In this document: piece by piece, positions 46,716 to 54,981 of the stretch
How the letters are laid out: each line of letters starts with the position of its first letter
How positions within the stretch are numbered: the stretch's first letter is position 1
DNA from: Lysobacterales bacterium
GTDB lineage: Bacteria; Pseudomonadota; Gammaproteobacteria; Xanthomonadales; Marinicellaceae
DNA length: 64,000 nucleotides
Assembly (NCBI GenBank): GCA_026982315.1
Contig: JALSHI010000014.1
Location: 1 to 64,000, forward strand
Direction: 5' to 3'
Notes under the pieces: model-generated
What the model saw: the letters and a program-made list of their open reading frames with translations, nothing else
Databases searched by the model: none
Told to the model about the DNA's origin: nothing
Position numbers and translations under genes: made by a program

Positions 46716-47034
46716 GGGCATCCAGAATGGTAAATACCTTGTCCAGCCGCGCCAGCTCCAGAATCGAGCGCACCCGCGGACTGGGGGTTCGCAGGGCAAA
46801 ATGCTTGTTGTTTTCCTGGGCGAACTGGAGCCCTTCCACCAAAGCCGCTATGCCGGAGGAGTCGATATAATCCACATCACTGAAATCCACCTGGACGTCA
46901 TCCACCATGTTCAGCGCATTGAGAATGTGTTTGCGCAAAGCCGGCGAGTTCGACAAATCAATTTCGCCATGGGGCTGCAAGATAATGCAATTATCCTGCC
47001 GCTGGAAAGAAATCAAATCTTGTTCGCTGTGCAT
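46699..47034 (-). CDS. STAS-domain protein (MlaB-like)
   Basis: A 111-residue STAS protein with the anti-anti-sigma fold: DNCIILQPHGEIDLSNSPALRKHIL and the loop DVDYIDSSGIAALVEGLQ with the phosphorylatable Ser in DSSG. In Mla systems MlaB binds MlaF and is needed for ATPase assembly; here it is first in the operon, not last. It overlaps the mlaE-like start. It could also act as a phospho-regulated switch. No promoter was identified in the 74-base gap upstream. Confidence 0.85.
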   Translation of the reverse strand: MHSEQDLISFQRQDNCIILQPHGEIDLSNSPALRKHILNALNMVDDVQVDFSDVDYIDSSGIAALVEGLQFAQENNKHFALRTPSPRVRSILELARLDKVFTILDAHARTD

Positions 47035-47108
47035 GCGAAAATTCCTTGGGAGAGTCTCTGCCAGTTTAACCCGCGTTTAACATGATGTGAATAGCCCATA
47101 GGGCAGGT

Positions 47109-48176
47109 CTATGCCTTGATCAGTCCCTGTTTTTGCATACTCTTGACCATATCCCTGAAAGTGTTTTCCACCGGGTGGTAATGTAAACCCAGCTCCCGAA
47201 TACTGCGGCGGTTATCAAACGCCAAGGCGTAGCCCACATTATTTTTAATGTAGCGGGTGGTTAAACCAAACAACCAGCCTGTCAAGTAAAGGAGAATTTT
47301 GGGCGCTGTTTTTTTCGGCAAGTGGAATTTGCCTGGAAACAGCCGCTCAATGATTTGCGCCATTTGCAGCACGCTCATCACCTTATTAACCACAATATAA
47401 CGACCACGGGCACGGGATTCGGTCATGGCCGCCACATGGGCGTCAGCGACATCACGCACATCCACCAGGGCAAAACGAAGATCCGGCGCTCCGGCTGCAA
47501 GCTTGCCTGAAAGCATGTTGCGCATAAAGGTGAGGCTTTCCGAATGACTGCGTGGTGACAACAGCGACCCCATCACAAAACCAGGGTTAATCACTGCCAA
47601 CTGCCACTGGCTCTGGTTTTCATGCAATTCCCAAGCCAGCTTTTCCGCCAGTGTTTTGGAATAACTGTAAGGCTGGTGGTTGATGTTGCTGGTGTGGTTA
47701 AAGTGCGCTTCGCTAAATTGCTCCAGCCCCTGATCCTGCATATCACGCGCATCCCCGTAGATGGCCGCCACACTGGAGGTCAGCACCACTTTCTTCACCG
47801 AGCCAGAGCGCGTGGCCGCTTGCAATACATTGCGGGTGCCCTGCACTGCCGGCTCAATCAGGTCCGTCTGGGCGTCCGCGATTTTTAATCTGAATGGCGA
47901 GGCCATGTGAATCACGGCATCGGCTCCCTGTACGGCTGCGTCAAAAGCTCCTTCATGGCGCAAATCCGCCGCGAAAGGGTGCAGGGTTCCAGCACTGTTG
48001 TCTGCTATCCGCTGCAAATGGGCATACTTATCGGCGGCCTGCAGATTCCGCACCGACAAACGCACATGATGACCCTGTTCCAATAGCTGTTTCACCACCC
48101 ACGAACCAACATACCCGGTTCCACCGGTGACCATGACAGTCAAGCCTGTGCCTGTACAATCTTTCCGGTCAGTCAT
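47109..48176 (-). CDS. Extended SDR, dihydroflavonol-reductase-like
   Basis: A 355-residue extended short-chain dehydrogenase/reductase. The nucleotide motif is VTGGTGYVGSWVVKQLLEQG (about 16-35), followed by YxxxK in YSYSKTLAEKLA (about residue 175). The profile resembles plant-type dihydroflavonol-4-reductase/NAD-dependent epimerases; in bacteria the substrates are usually unknown. The ATG at 48176 (MTDRKDCTG) is used because a G-rich ribosome site precedes it, and the longer frame adds residues unlike the family. It is next to the MCE operon but 74 bases away, so linkage is unsure. Confidence 0.85.
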   Translation of the reverse strand: MTDRKDCTGTGLTVMVTGGTGYVGSWVVKQLLEQGHHVRLSVRNLQAADKYAHLQRIADNSAGTLHPFAADLRHEGAFDAAVQGADAVIHMASPFRLKIADAQTDLIEPAVQGTRNVLQAATRSGSVKKVVLTSSVAAIYGDARDMQDQGLEQFSEAHFNHTSNINHQPYSYSKTLAEKLAWELHENQSQWQLAVINPGFVMGSLLSPRSHSESLTFMRNMLSGKLAAGAPDLRFALVDVRDVADAHVAAMTESRARGRYIVVNKVMSVLQMAQIIERLFPGKFHLPKKTAPKILLYLTGWLFGLTTRYIKNNVGYALAFDNRRSIRELGLHYHPVENTFRDMVKSMQKQGLIKA

Positions 48177-48286
48177 TATCCCCCCCGTGCAGCCGCTGGC
48201 TACCATGCAGATCATAAAACCGCCACGCTCTAATCTGTGGCTATAACCGGATTATCGCGCCTGGGGCTGTCTGTTGCAAACCAGCG

Positions 48287-49519
48287 TTAATGCGCAGAAG
48301 ATGTGTGGTCGGCCACTATGCGCCATTGTCCCTGAGATTTTTTCCAGAAAAGGGTGAACAAGCCGCGTGGAGAAGACGGGTTCTTGTCGCCATAGTCCAA
48401 TTGCCAGCGGCCAAACACTATGGCGAAATCCGCCGCTGGCTGGCGTAATTCCAGAATGCGAAACCGCAATTGCCCCATGCCCGCTGACTGGCCACCGGGG
48501 CCATATCGCTTTTTGTAACGGTTCAGGGTATTCCGCCAGCCATAGGTGATGTGGTCGCCACTGGCAAAACGCAATTGCTCACTGTTTTCATAGCCTTGCA
48601 TAAAAGCGTCAAGATCGCCCTGGTTCCAGGCCTGTTGCTGGCGGCTTAACACGGCCTGAATCGCCAGGCTGTCGGGGTTAAGCTTCTGCCAGTTTTCCAG
48701 CAGAATATCCACAACCTCGTCCAGGTACAAGTCGCGGAAAAAGTGATCTGCGCCGTCAATTTCGTGGCCGCGCACATGTTTCAGACGGGTATCTGCAGAG
48801 ATTTCCTGCAGGCGAATAACACCCGCGGAGGTATCCTCACTGCCCACAAAAACATCCACAGGCACACGAATGGCCGCCAGCGCATCCAGCAAGCTGACAG
48901 CGCCATTGCGCTGATAGGATGCTCGCGTGGATGGCGCCACCTGCGAGGCCGCAGCGCAATGCAAAAAGGCCCTGGAAGCATCATTCTGGCCATGAACGCT
49001 TTTGATGTTAGACTCGCCTCCGGCCCGGTTGGCCATGGGCGCCAACAGCGCCATGGCCACCACGGCAGGATCATGCTGGCCTGCCTGATACTGGGCCACT
49101 TGCAAGCCACCACGGGAATGACCCATTAAAATGATTTGGTGCCGGCCCTGCTTTTTCAGCCAGTCACTCCAGGCTGCAATCTCTTGTGCCGCATCTTCAT
49201 GAAGGTGGGTCTGCGGCACATCACAAGGCATGAAGCCATGACGGTTGTCCCGATTTAGTGTCAGGTTAATCGCCAGGGAATCATAGCCATTTTCCAGCAA
49301 CAAATCTTGCGCTTGCTGGATAATTTCCATGTCCTTGTGGCCCATGGTGCCATGCACCAGCAGCACAACTGGTTTGTCGGCGCCACCGGGGGTGGTTTCC
49401 CAGTCTGCATTGGCGGTATACGCACCCATCGGGATCTGAACTTCCCCGGCCAGAACCGGCAGAACACTTACCAGAGCCAGCATCACCAGGGCATAGAGAA
49501 ACCGGAGCACCAACAACAT
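48287..49519 (-). CDS. Secreted alpha/beta hydrolase fused to NTF2-like domain
   Basis: A 410-residue exported protein. A signal peptide (LYALVMLALVSVLPVLAG) precedes an alpha/beta-hydrolase (about 45-285) with nucleophile elbow GHSRGG (Ser135), an Asp candidate in VGSEDTSAGV and His in DGADHFFRD. From about 295 a SnoaL/NTF2-like domain follows (AWNQGDLDAFMQGYENSEQLRF, ITYGWRNTLNRYKKRYG, WQLDYG, GLFTLFWKKSQGQWRIVADH). Its ATG directly follows the rhodanese stop (TAAATG). The substrate is unknown. Confidence 0.85.
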   Translation of the reverse strand: MLLVLRFLYALVMLALVSVLPVLAGEVQIPMGAYTANADWETTPGGADKPVVLLVHGTMGHKDMEIIQQAQDLLLENGYDSLAINLTLNRDNRHGFMPCDVPQTHLHEDAAQEIAAWSDWLKKQGRHQIILMGHSRGGLQVAQYQAGQHDPAVVAMALLAPMANRAGGESNIKSVHGQNDASRAFLHCAAASQVAPSTRASYQRNGAVSLLDALAAIRVPVDVFVGSEDTSAGVIRLQEISADTRLKHVRGHEIDGADHFFRDLYLDEVVDILLENWQKLNPDSLAIQAVLSRQQQAWNQGDLDAFMQGYENSEQLRFASGDHITYGWRNTLNRYKKRYGPGGQSAGMGQLRFRILELRQPAADFAIVFGRWQLDYGDKNPSSPRGLFTLFWKKSQGQWRIVADHTSSAH

Positions 49520-49906
49520 TTAGAAGTGTAACGTGCGGAAGGCGATGGGATAACCACTGTCTTTCCAGGCGGTAAAGCCTCCCGCAATGGAAACCGGCTG
49601 AGAAAACCCCATTTCCTTGAGGGTTTTGGCCGCCAGCGCAGACCGGTTGCCGCTGCGGCAGTAAACATAAATGGGTTCATTGGGGTTCCAGCCCAGTTGC
49701 TCCACCAGGTTATTGATCTGGAATTCCAGCATGCCCCGGGGAATCCAGGCGGACTTGGGTATCACCCCTTGTTCCACTTCCTGCGGCTCGCGCACGTCCA
49801 GAATATGCAAGGGCGAGTGGCTGTCCAATAATCCGGAGAGTTCATTAACAGAAATCTCGCCCACGTCTTGCAATGCGTCTATCACCATTTCCTGAGGAGT
49901 CTTCAT
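49520..49906 (-). CDS. Rhodanese-domain sulfurtransferase
   Basis: A 128-residue single-domain rhodanese. The catalytic loop is VYCRSGNRSALAAK with the persulfide-forming Cys; the upstream LHILDVREPQEVEQG is the usual CDC25/rhodanese motif. It would move sulfane sulfur. It has AGGAAAACTCC just before the ATG and lies 57 bases downstream of an ArsR regulator of BigR type, which suggests a sulfide/persulfide response. Confidence 0.9.
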   Translation of the reverse strand: MKTPQEMVIDALQDVGEISVNELSGLLDSHSPLHILDVREPQEVEQGVIPKSAWIPRGMLEFQINNLVEQLGWNPNEPIYVYCRSGNRSALAAKTLKEMGFSQPVSIAGGFTAWKDSGYPIAFRTLHF

Positions 49907-49963
49907 GGAGTTTTCCTGTGTTTTTCATGAACAAAAGGGGTAGCAGCCATGCGGCTGCCCGGT

Positions 49964-50353
49964 TTAGCTTTTATCCGCCTCGTCTCCGGCCTGATCCGGC
50001 TCCTTGTCGACTGATTTGCCAGCGGTTGGGCAATATAAATCGCTCAAAACAGAAATGATGCGGGTGGTGTCGTGCTGGGCCAGGGAATAATGGATGACCT
50101 GGGATTCCCGCCGTGTTTTAACCAGCCCCTGCTTGCGCAAGGTGGCCAAATGCTGACTGAGTGCCGACTGGCTCAAACCGATTTGCCGGTGCAGTTCCGT
50201 GACCGAATGCTCCCGTTCTTCCAGTGCACACAAAATCATCAAGCGAGACTCACTGGCCAGGGTTTTCAGCATGCGCGCCGCCTGGCTGGCATTTTTCTTG
50301 AGTTCCTGAAACGGATGCGCGGGTTTGTGACTGTTATTGCCTTCGTGAGACAT
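49964..50353 (-). CDS. ArsR-family regulator, BigR/SqrR persulfide-sensor type
   Basis: A 129-residue winged-helix repressor. The recognition helix is in LSQSALSQHLATLRKQGLV and the wing in TRRESQVIHYSL. Cys42 (LMILCALEE) and Cys108 (LSDLYCPT) are 66 apart, the spacing of the two redox cysteines of SqrR/BigR-type sensors, which form a tetrasulfide bridge and release DNA on persulfide. No metal-site His/Asp pattern of SmtB is obvious. The start ATG at 50353 is chosen over the upstream codon. It probably represses its own operon via the palindrome at 50413-50436. Confidence 0.88.
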   Translation of the reverse strand: MSHEGNNSHKPAHPFQELKKNASQAARMLKTLASESRLMILCALEEREHSVTELHRQIGLSQSALSQHLATLRKQGLVKTRRESQVIHYSLAQHDTTRIISVLSDLYCPTAGKSVDKEPDQAGDEADKS

Positions 50354-50412
50354 GCGGTTTACTCCAGCCACAACACGCAGCCAGGCAATATCCTGACTGT
50401 GCTTGGCTTTTC

Positions 50413-50436
50413 CATATATTACGGCCGAATTATATG
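50413..50436. promoter_or_regulatory. Palindromic operator upstream of the ArsR gene
   Basis: The 24-bp sequence CATATATTACGG/CCGAATTATATG is a near-perfect inverted repeat (10 of 12 positions match), AT-rich with a CGGCCG centre. It lies 59 bases upstream of the ArsR start codon in a 190-base gap with no other clear feature. AT-rich palindromes are typical BigR/SqrR operators. The link to this regulator is inferred. Confidence 0.6.
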
Positions 50437-50543
50437 CGAAGCCGCTAAATTAGGAAAGCATAACACAACCTGAGTGCCGCCCCAAGACTCATGCCCGCTT
50501 TATTTTCGCCTTGACGGAAAACGCAAAGCCGCCCAACCGCATG

Positions 50544-50858
50544 TTAAACGCCGCCAAACTTGCTGGTTTGCGCGTGTTCGATGTCCACATCCACGCCCAG
50601 TTGATGCAGGCAACGAAGAATCTCTCCCAAATTGGCCTGGTGCAGTGCCAAGGCTTGTGGGTCAGGGTTCATACCTTCTTCCTCAGCCACCATCATTTCA
50701 CGCACATCGTATTCCCACTGACGCAAGATTTGCTTTTTTTGCGCGACGTCAAAACGGTCATCCTCAAGCACCCGGCATGGGTGCTGAAAAAACAACGAAG
50801 GATCCTTGATGGCCTCATTAAAAAGGGGCTGATTTGGCTTGTCCGACTGATGCATCAT
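50544..50858 (-). CDS. Small acidic conserved-looking hypothetical protein
   Basis: A 104-residue acidic soluble protein. It has FFQHPCRVLEDDRFDVAQKKQIL, followed by RQWEYDVREMMVAEEEGM, a pattern (aligned Asp/Glu and a Trp-Glu-Tyr-Asp core) that I have seen in unannotated proteobacterial proteins but cannot name. No signal peptide or membrane helix. It is bounded by 77-190-base gaps and is not obviously in an operon. The function is unknown. Confidence 0.7.
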   Translation of the reverse strand: MMHQSDKPNQPLFNEAIKDPSLFFQHPCRVLEDDRFDVAQKKQILRQWEYDVREMMVAEEEGMNPDPQALALHQANLGEILRCLHQLGVDVDIEHAQTSKFGGV

Positions 50859-50936
50859 GTATCCTCTGGTCGTGGGTTGTGTTCACTATCACTATGGTCT
50901 TTGCATCCGTTTTCAAGTCTGATACCGGATAACCAG

Positions 50937-51770
50937 TCACCCCTGCTCAACAGCCGCGGCCAGAAACTGGCTGTGCGGCAATTCTCCCCTCAAAGCCTTG
51001 AGAATGAAGCCGGTTTGCCTGCCATGCACAATACGCATATGAATGCCATGCTTCTGGCAAATTTCAGCAGCTTGCAGCTTGGATGTCATGCCACCGGTAC
51101 CCAAAGGCATCTCGCGCTCATCGATATAATGGCGAACATCGGTAAGACTGGTAATGCGTTCCAACAATCTGGCCTGCCCGGACTTGTGGGGGTTGCGATC
51201 AAACAAACCCGCCACATCGGAAGCCACGATCAACTCATCCGCGTTTAACAGCGCCGCCACATAGGCCGACAGTTTGTCATTATCACCAAATACCAATTCG
51301 TCGGTCGCCACCGTGTCGTTCTCGTTGACCACAGGCAAGTACCCATTGTGCAGTAAATCGTTCAAGGTGGTTTGGGTGTTATGTCGTGCCACAGGATTGT
51401 CAAAATCCCGGTAAGTCAGCAGACACTGGGCGGAACGCACACCGAAGTCACGGAAAATTTCATGGTACATTTGCATCAGCAAGGGCTGGCCAATGGCGGC
51501 CATAGCCTGCTTGGAACCGGCCGCAGGCCAGCGATTAACCGCCACAAACTGGCGTGCCGCGGCAATGGCGCCGGAAGAAACCAGCACCACCTCACAGGGG
51601 GCATCGGCGTCGTTCTGCAGCGCCAGAATTTGCCGTGCCAGGTCTTCAATTTTTCCGCGCGATATGAGCTCACTGCCCGCCGTCAGGGTGCTGGAGCCAA
51701 TTTTCACCACCAGTCTGCAGCGGGGTTTTCCGGCAGGTTTGAGAGCAGACTCAGGCACGGATATGTCCAT
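50937..51770 (-). CDS. proB: Glutamate 5-kinase without PUA domain
   Basis: First step of proline synthesis: glutamate to glutamyl-5-phosphate. The kinase (AAK) fold has VVKIGSSTL (about 22-30), VLVSSGAIAAAR, PVVNENDTVATDELVFGDNDKLSAYVA (split) and the MGTGGM-like LGTGGMTSKLQAAEICQ. It ends at residue 277, without the about 100-residue PUA domain of E. coli ProB. Its start overlaps proA by 20 bases, and proA comes first, the reverse of the common order. Confidence 0.93.
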   Translation of the reverse strand: MDISVPESALKPAGKPRCRLVVKIGSSTLTAGSELISRGKIEDLARQILALQNDADAPCEVVLVSSGAIAAARQFVAVNRWPAAGSKQAMAAIGQPLLMQMYHEIFRDFGVRSAQCLLTYRDFDNPVARHNTQTTLNDLLHNGYLPVVNENDTVATDELVFGDNDKLSAYVAALLNADELIVASDVAGLFDRNPHKSGQARLLERITSLTDVRHYIDEREMPLGTGGMTSKLQAAEICQKHGIHMRIVHGRQTGFILKALRGELPHSQFLAAAVEQG

Positions 51771-52938
51771 CGCCGTTGACGAACCACTTGTTGGTCACCA
51801 GTTCAGACAAACCCAGCGGCCCGCGAAAATGCAGTTTTTGGGTGCTAATGGCGATTTCCGCACCCAAACCGAACTGGCCGCCGTCGGTGAACCGGGTAGA
51901 CGCATTGTGATAAACCGCCGCACAGTCCACTGCCTGCTGGAACTGTTCGGCGATGGCCTTGTCGGCCGTGACAATACTGGCTGAGTGGCCGCCGGAATGA
52001 CGGTTGATGGCCTCAATGGCCGCATTCACATCCGGCACCTGGCCCAACATGATATTTTCTGACAGGAATTCCTCGTCCCACATGCGTGCACCCGGTATTG
52101 GATGGGCCTCCGGCAGCCACTGGCGCAAGGCCTCATCGGCATAGATTCGCAAACCCGCTTGTTTCAAAGCGGTGAACAAGGCGTTCACTTTTTCAGACAA
52201 GTCCGGCCACTGGGCATCAATGAGTATCTTATCCAGAGCATTGCATACACTGAGCCGTTGCTTGCCGTTGACAGCAATGGCGGTGGCCATGTCGGCATCA
52301 GCGCCCGAATGAATGTACAAAAAGTTATTGCCGCGGCCACTGACCAGAACCGGCGCAGCACTGTGGCGCTGAACAAACTCAATCAGACGATCTCCACCGC
52401 GGGGAATCACCAGGTCAAAATGAGGCTGGCCGCTTTCGATCATGATGCGGGTTTGGGCCCGATCCATTTGCAGATATTGCACAAAATCCGGGTCTACGGC
52501 ATTGTCCTGCAAGGCCTGACGCCACAAATCCGTGAGCAACAAATTGCTGTGGCGGGCTTCCTTGCCGCCTTTCAGCAGAGTCCGGTTACCCGCCTTGAAA
52601 GCGGTAATGGCCGCTTCCACCGTCACATCAGGACGAGACTCATAGATAATCAAAATGGTGCCAAAAGGCACCTGGCGATTTTCAATGTGCAGACCATCTT
52701 CACGAGTGTGTTCGTACAAAACCGTTCCCTCCGGATCGGGCAAAGCCATCACTGCATCAATGGCCTGAATCATGCCGGCGATTTTGTTGGCATCCACTTT
52801 CAGCCGGTCATACAACGCCTGGTCAGTGGAATCACAGGCCGCCAAATCGCGGGCATTGGCCGCCTGTAATGCCTGGCTGTTTTCAGCAATAAGCGCTTTG
52901 AGACGCCGGAGTACATTGTTTTTTTGTGCTGTCTGCAT
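51751..52938 (-). CDS. proA: Gamma-glutamyl phosphate reductase
   Basis: Second step of proline synthesis: reduces glutamyl-5-phosphate to the semialdehyde with NADPH. A 395-residue ALDH-like enzyme, with the catalytic Cys in GKQRLSVCNALDKIL, IIYESRPDVTVEAAITAFKAGN and RFTDGGQFGLGAEIAISTQKLHFRGPLG near the end. The start ATG at 52938 (MQTAQKNNVLRRLKA) fits the family length. Its end overlaps proB. Confidence 0.96.
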   Translation of the reverse strand: MQTAQKNNVLRRLKALIAENSQALQAANARDLAACDSTDQALYDRLKVDANKIAGMIQAIDAVMALPDPEGTVLYEHTREDGLHIENRQVPFGTILIIYESRPDVTVEAAITAFKAGNRTLLKGGKEARHSNLLLTDLWRQALQDNAVDPDFVQYLQMDRAQTRIMIESGQPHFDLVIPRGGDRLIEFVQRHSAAPVLVSGRGNNFLYIHSGADADMATAIAVNGKQRLSVCNALDKILIDAQWPDLSEKVNALFTALKQAGLRIYADEALRQWLPEAHPIPGARMWDEEFLSENIMLGQVPDVNAAIEAINRHSGGHSASIVTADKAIAEQFQQAVDCAAVYHNASTRFTDGGQFGLGAEIAISTQKLHFRGPLGLSELVTNKWFVNGDGHIRA

Positions 52939-53003
52939 GGTCAAAAGGCAGAGTTGGGGGTTGATTCTCGAGTGTAACAAAACCGCTCAACAAATCGAAC
53001 TGT

Positions 53004-54956
53004 TCATTGTGCAGAGGGCGGAGTTTCACCATTCTTGTCCATATCAGCAATCTCGATGCGATTTTTCCCCATGCGCTTGGCGCGGTACAAGGCATTGTCA
53101 ATGGCGTCAAAATGATTGGTCAGACTGTGCCGCCGGTCCAGCAGCGCCACGCCAATGGAAAGACTAACAGGCATGTCAGACAGGCCCACACGCTGAGGAA
53201 TGTTCTTTGCCAAACGGGACAACTCCTCAAGCATATGCATAACCTGTGGCAAATTTCGTACGGGCAGCACCAACAGAAATTCTTCCCCACCCACGCGGCC
53301 CACTTGCCCTTCACCGGCCAACACCTGTCGGCAAATGGCGCCAAATTCTTTTAGCACATTGTCTCCAACCAAATGACCAAAACGGTCGTTAATCTGTTTA
53401 AAATTATCGAAGTCTATCAATGCCAGGCCACAGTCAGTCAGGCAATCATCATGAAAAACCTGCTGGGCTTTTTGCAAAATACTGCCACGGTTGAGCAAGC
53501 CTGTCAGATGATCGTGGGTGGCCAACCACTGGAAACGCTGGCGTTGATGACGAAACCGCCACCCCACATAGATCAGCAAGCCAATAAGCAGGGAAAAAAA
53601 CAGTAACAATCGGTCTTGCCACAGGCTTTCTCTTGCCTGAGCCTTGAGTTGCGCTGCCTGTAATTGGTTCTGTTTGGCCAGCAAGGCATTTTCTGTTTGG
53701 CTATTCTCCAATTCATAACGAGCCCGCATAAAATGAAGCTGGCTGGTGGATTTTTCCTGCAATAAACGTGTGCGCTCCTGTTGAGCCGCTTCCAGCACAT
53801 GATAGGCCTGGGCATAGCGCTTTTGCGCCGCCAGTAATCTGGCATGAACAAACTGCATTCGATTCAACAACCGCGGTGCATCCATCTGTTGCGCCCATTT
53901 TCTGGCCTGTTCCCAGGCTTTTTCCGCCTGATGCGGCTTGTCCTGCACGAGCCAAAGATTAATTTCCGCCAGGGCCACATCAATCTGCTTTTTGATGTTT
54001 CCGGCATTGTGAAAGGTTTTTGCCGCTGTTTCCAGGCGCGCTTGGGCGGATTGCCATTGTTGTTGTTTGATATCCAGATTGGCCAATTCCAGCAAGGCAA
54101 AGGCCACGCCCTGTTGGTCACCAATATTTTCCGCAATTTCCAGTGATCGCTGAAAAAGCCCCCGGGGTCTGTCAATACGCCCCTGCTCCGCCTGGACTTT
54201 AGCCAGCCCGTACAGGGCCATGGACAATTCCATTTTTCTGCCTGTCTGGCGTGCAAACCGCACCCACTCCTCAAAGTAAGGTTGGGCCAGCTCCGGCTCT
54301 CCCCGGTTTTCATAAACCCGGGCCAGAAAACCGGCTATTTCACCAGGCCCCATGCCGTCTTTTTGTTCCCGGGACAGCTGGTAGGCCTGCTGTAAATCCT
54401 GCAAGGCCAGCAGATAATTGGCCATTTCCGATTCCACCATACCGCGCAGAATCAGCGCCTCAACCAGGGTATTCTGGTCATGGTGATCTTCAGCCCATTT
54501 GGCAACTTCGTCCACCAAGGGCAATGCCGCATCGTGCCTTCCAAGATCATTGAGCGCAGTGGCTTGACTCAACTGCAAGTTACGATACAGCCAGGGTTGC
54601 GATTCCTCAGAAACCAGGTCCAATCCCCGCTGGCTGGATGTCAATGCATCCTTGGCCAATCCCAGATAACCCTGGGCATCAGAAAGCAGCCAGTACCCCT
54701 GCGCCAGTTCCAACTGTGTGCGACCAGGTTTGACCAGAAATTCAATCACTTCTGCGACAACTTTATCCGGTTCCGATGCCGCCTCCTGGTACCATTGCTC
54801 AAAACGGGAGTCCATGACCGTCAGCGCCCCTGGCGGTAAAGATTCGGTAATATGTTCGTCCTGAGCCAGAGCAAAGGTCATGACAGCAGCCGATAAAATC
54901 ATCACCACCAAGCCGTGCGAAAATGGTTTGTTGTGCTGATTCGAAATCCGTCTCAT
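53004..54956 (-). CDS. TPR-repeat membrane-anchored GGDEF diguanylate cyclase
   Basis: A 650-residue protein: signal peptide (VVMILSAAVMTFALAQ), about six or more TPR-like helical pairs (about 45-380) that would face the periplasm, a coiled stretch (about 385-440), a membrane helix (LLLFFSLLIGLLIYVGW) and a GGDEF domain. The active site is GGEEF, so it should make c-di-GMP. A second Asp motif and FGHLVGDNVLKEFG are intact. It is monocistronic. The TPR part probably senses a protein or envelope cue. Confidence 0.9.
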   Translation of the reverse strand: MRRISNQHNKPFSHGLVVMILSAAVMTFALAQDEHITESLPPGALTVMDSRFEQWYQEAASEPDKVVAEVIEFLVKPGRTQLELAQGYWLLSDAQGYLGLAKDALTSSQRGLDLVSEESQPWLYRNLQLSQATALNDLGRHDAALPLVDEVAKWAEDHHDQNTLVEALILRGMVESEMANYLLALQDLQQAYQLSREQKDGMGPGEIAGFLARVYENRGEPELAQPYFEEWVRFARQTGRKMELSMALYGLAKVQAEQGRIDRPRGLFQRSLEIAENIGDQQGVAFALLELANLDIKQQQWQSAQARLETAAKTFHNAGNIKKQIDVALAEINLWLVQDKPHQAEKAWEQARKWAQQMDAPRLLNRMQFVHARLLAAQKRYAQAYHVLEAAQQERTRLLQEKSTSQLHFMRARYELENSQTENALLAKQNQLQAAQLKAQARESLWQDRLLLFFSLLIGLLIYVGWRFRHQRQRFQWLATHDHLTGLLNRGSILQKAQQVFHDDCLTDCGLALIDFDNFKQINDRFGHLVGDNVLKEFGAICRQVLAGEGQVGRVGGEEFLLVLPVRNLPQVMHMLEELSRLAKNIPQRVGLSDMPVSLSIGVALLDRRHSLTNHFDAIDNALYRAKRMGKNRIEIADMDKNGETPPSAQ

Positions 54957-54981
54957 CTCACAAAAACCGGGCAAACTCTGC

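Noticed and set aside
52102-52869. A 255-codon plus-strand frame opposite proA
   Set aside because: Shadow of proA, whose catalytic Cys and family motifs are intact.
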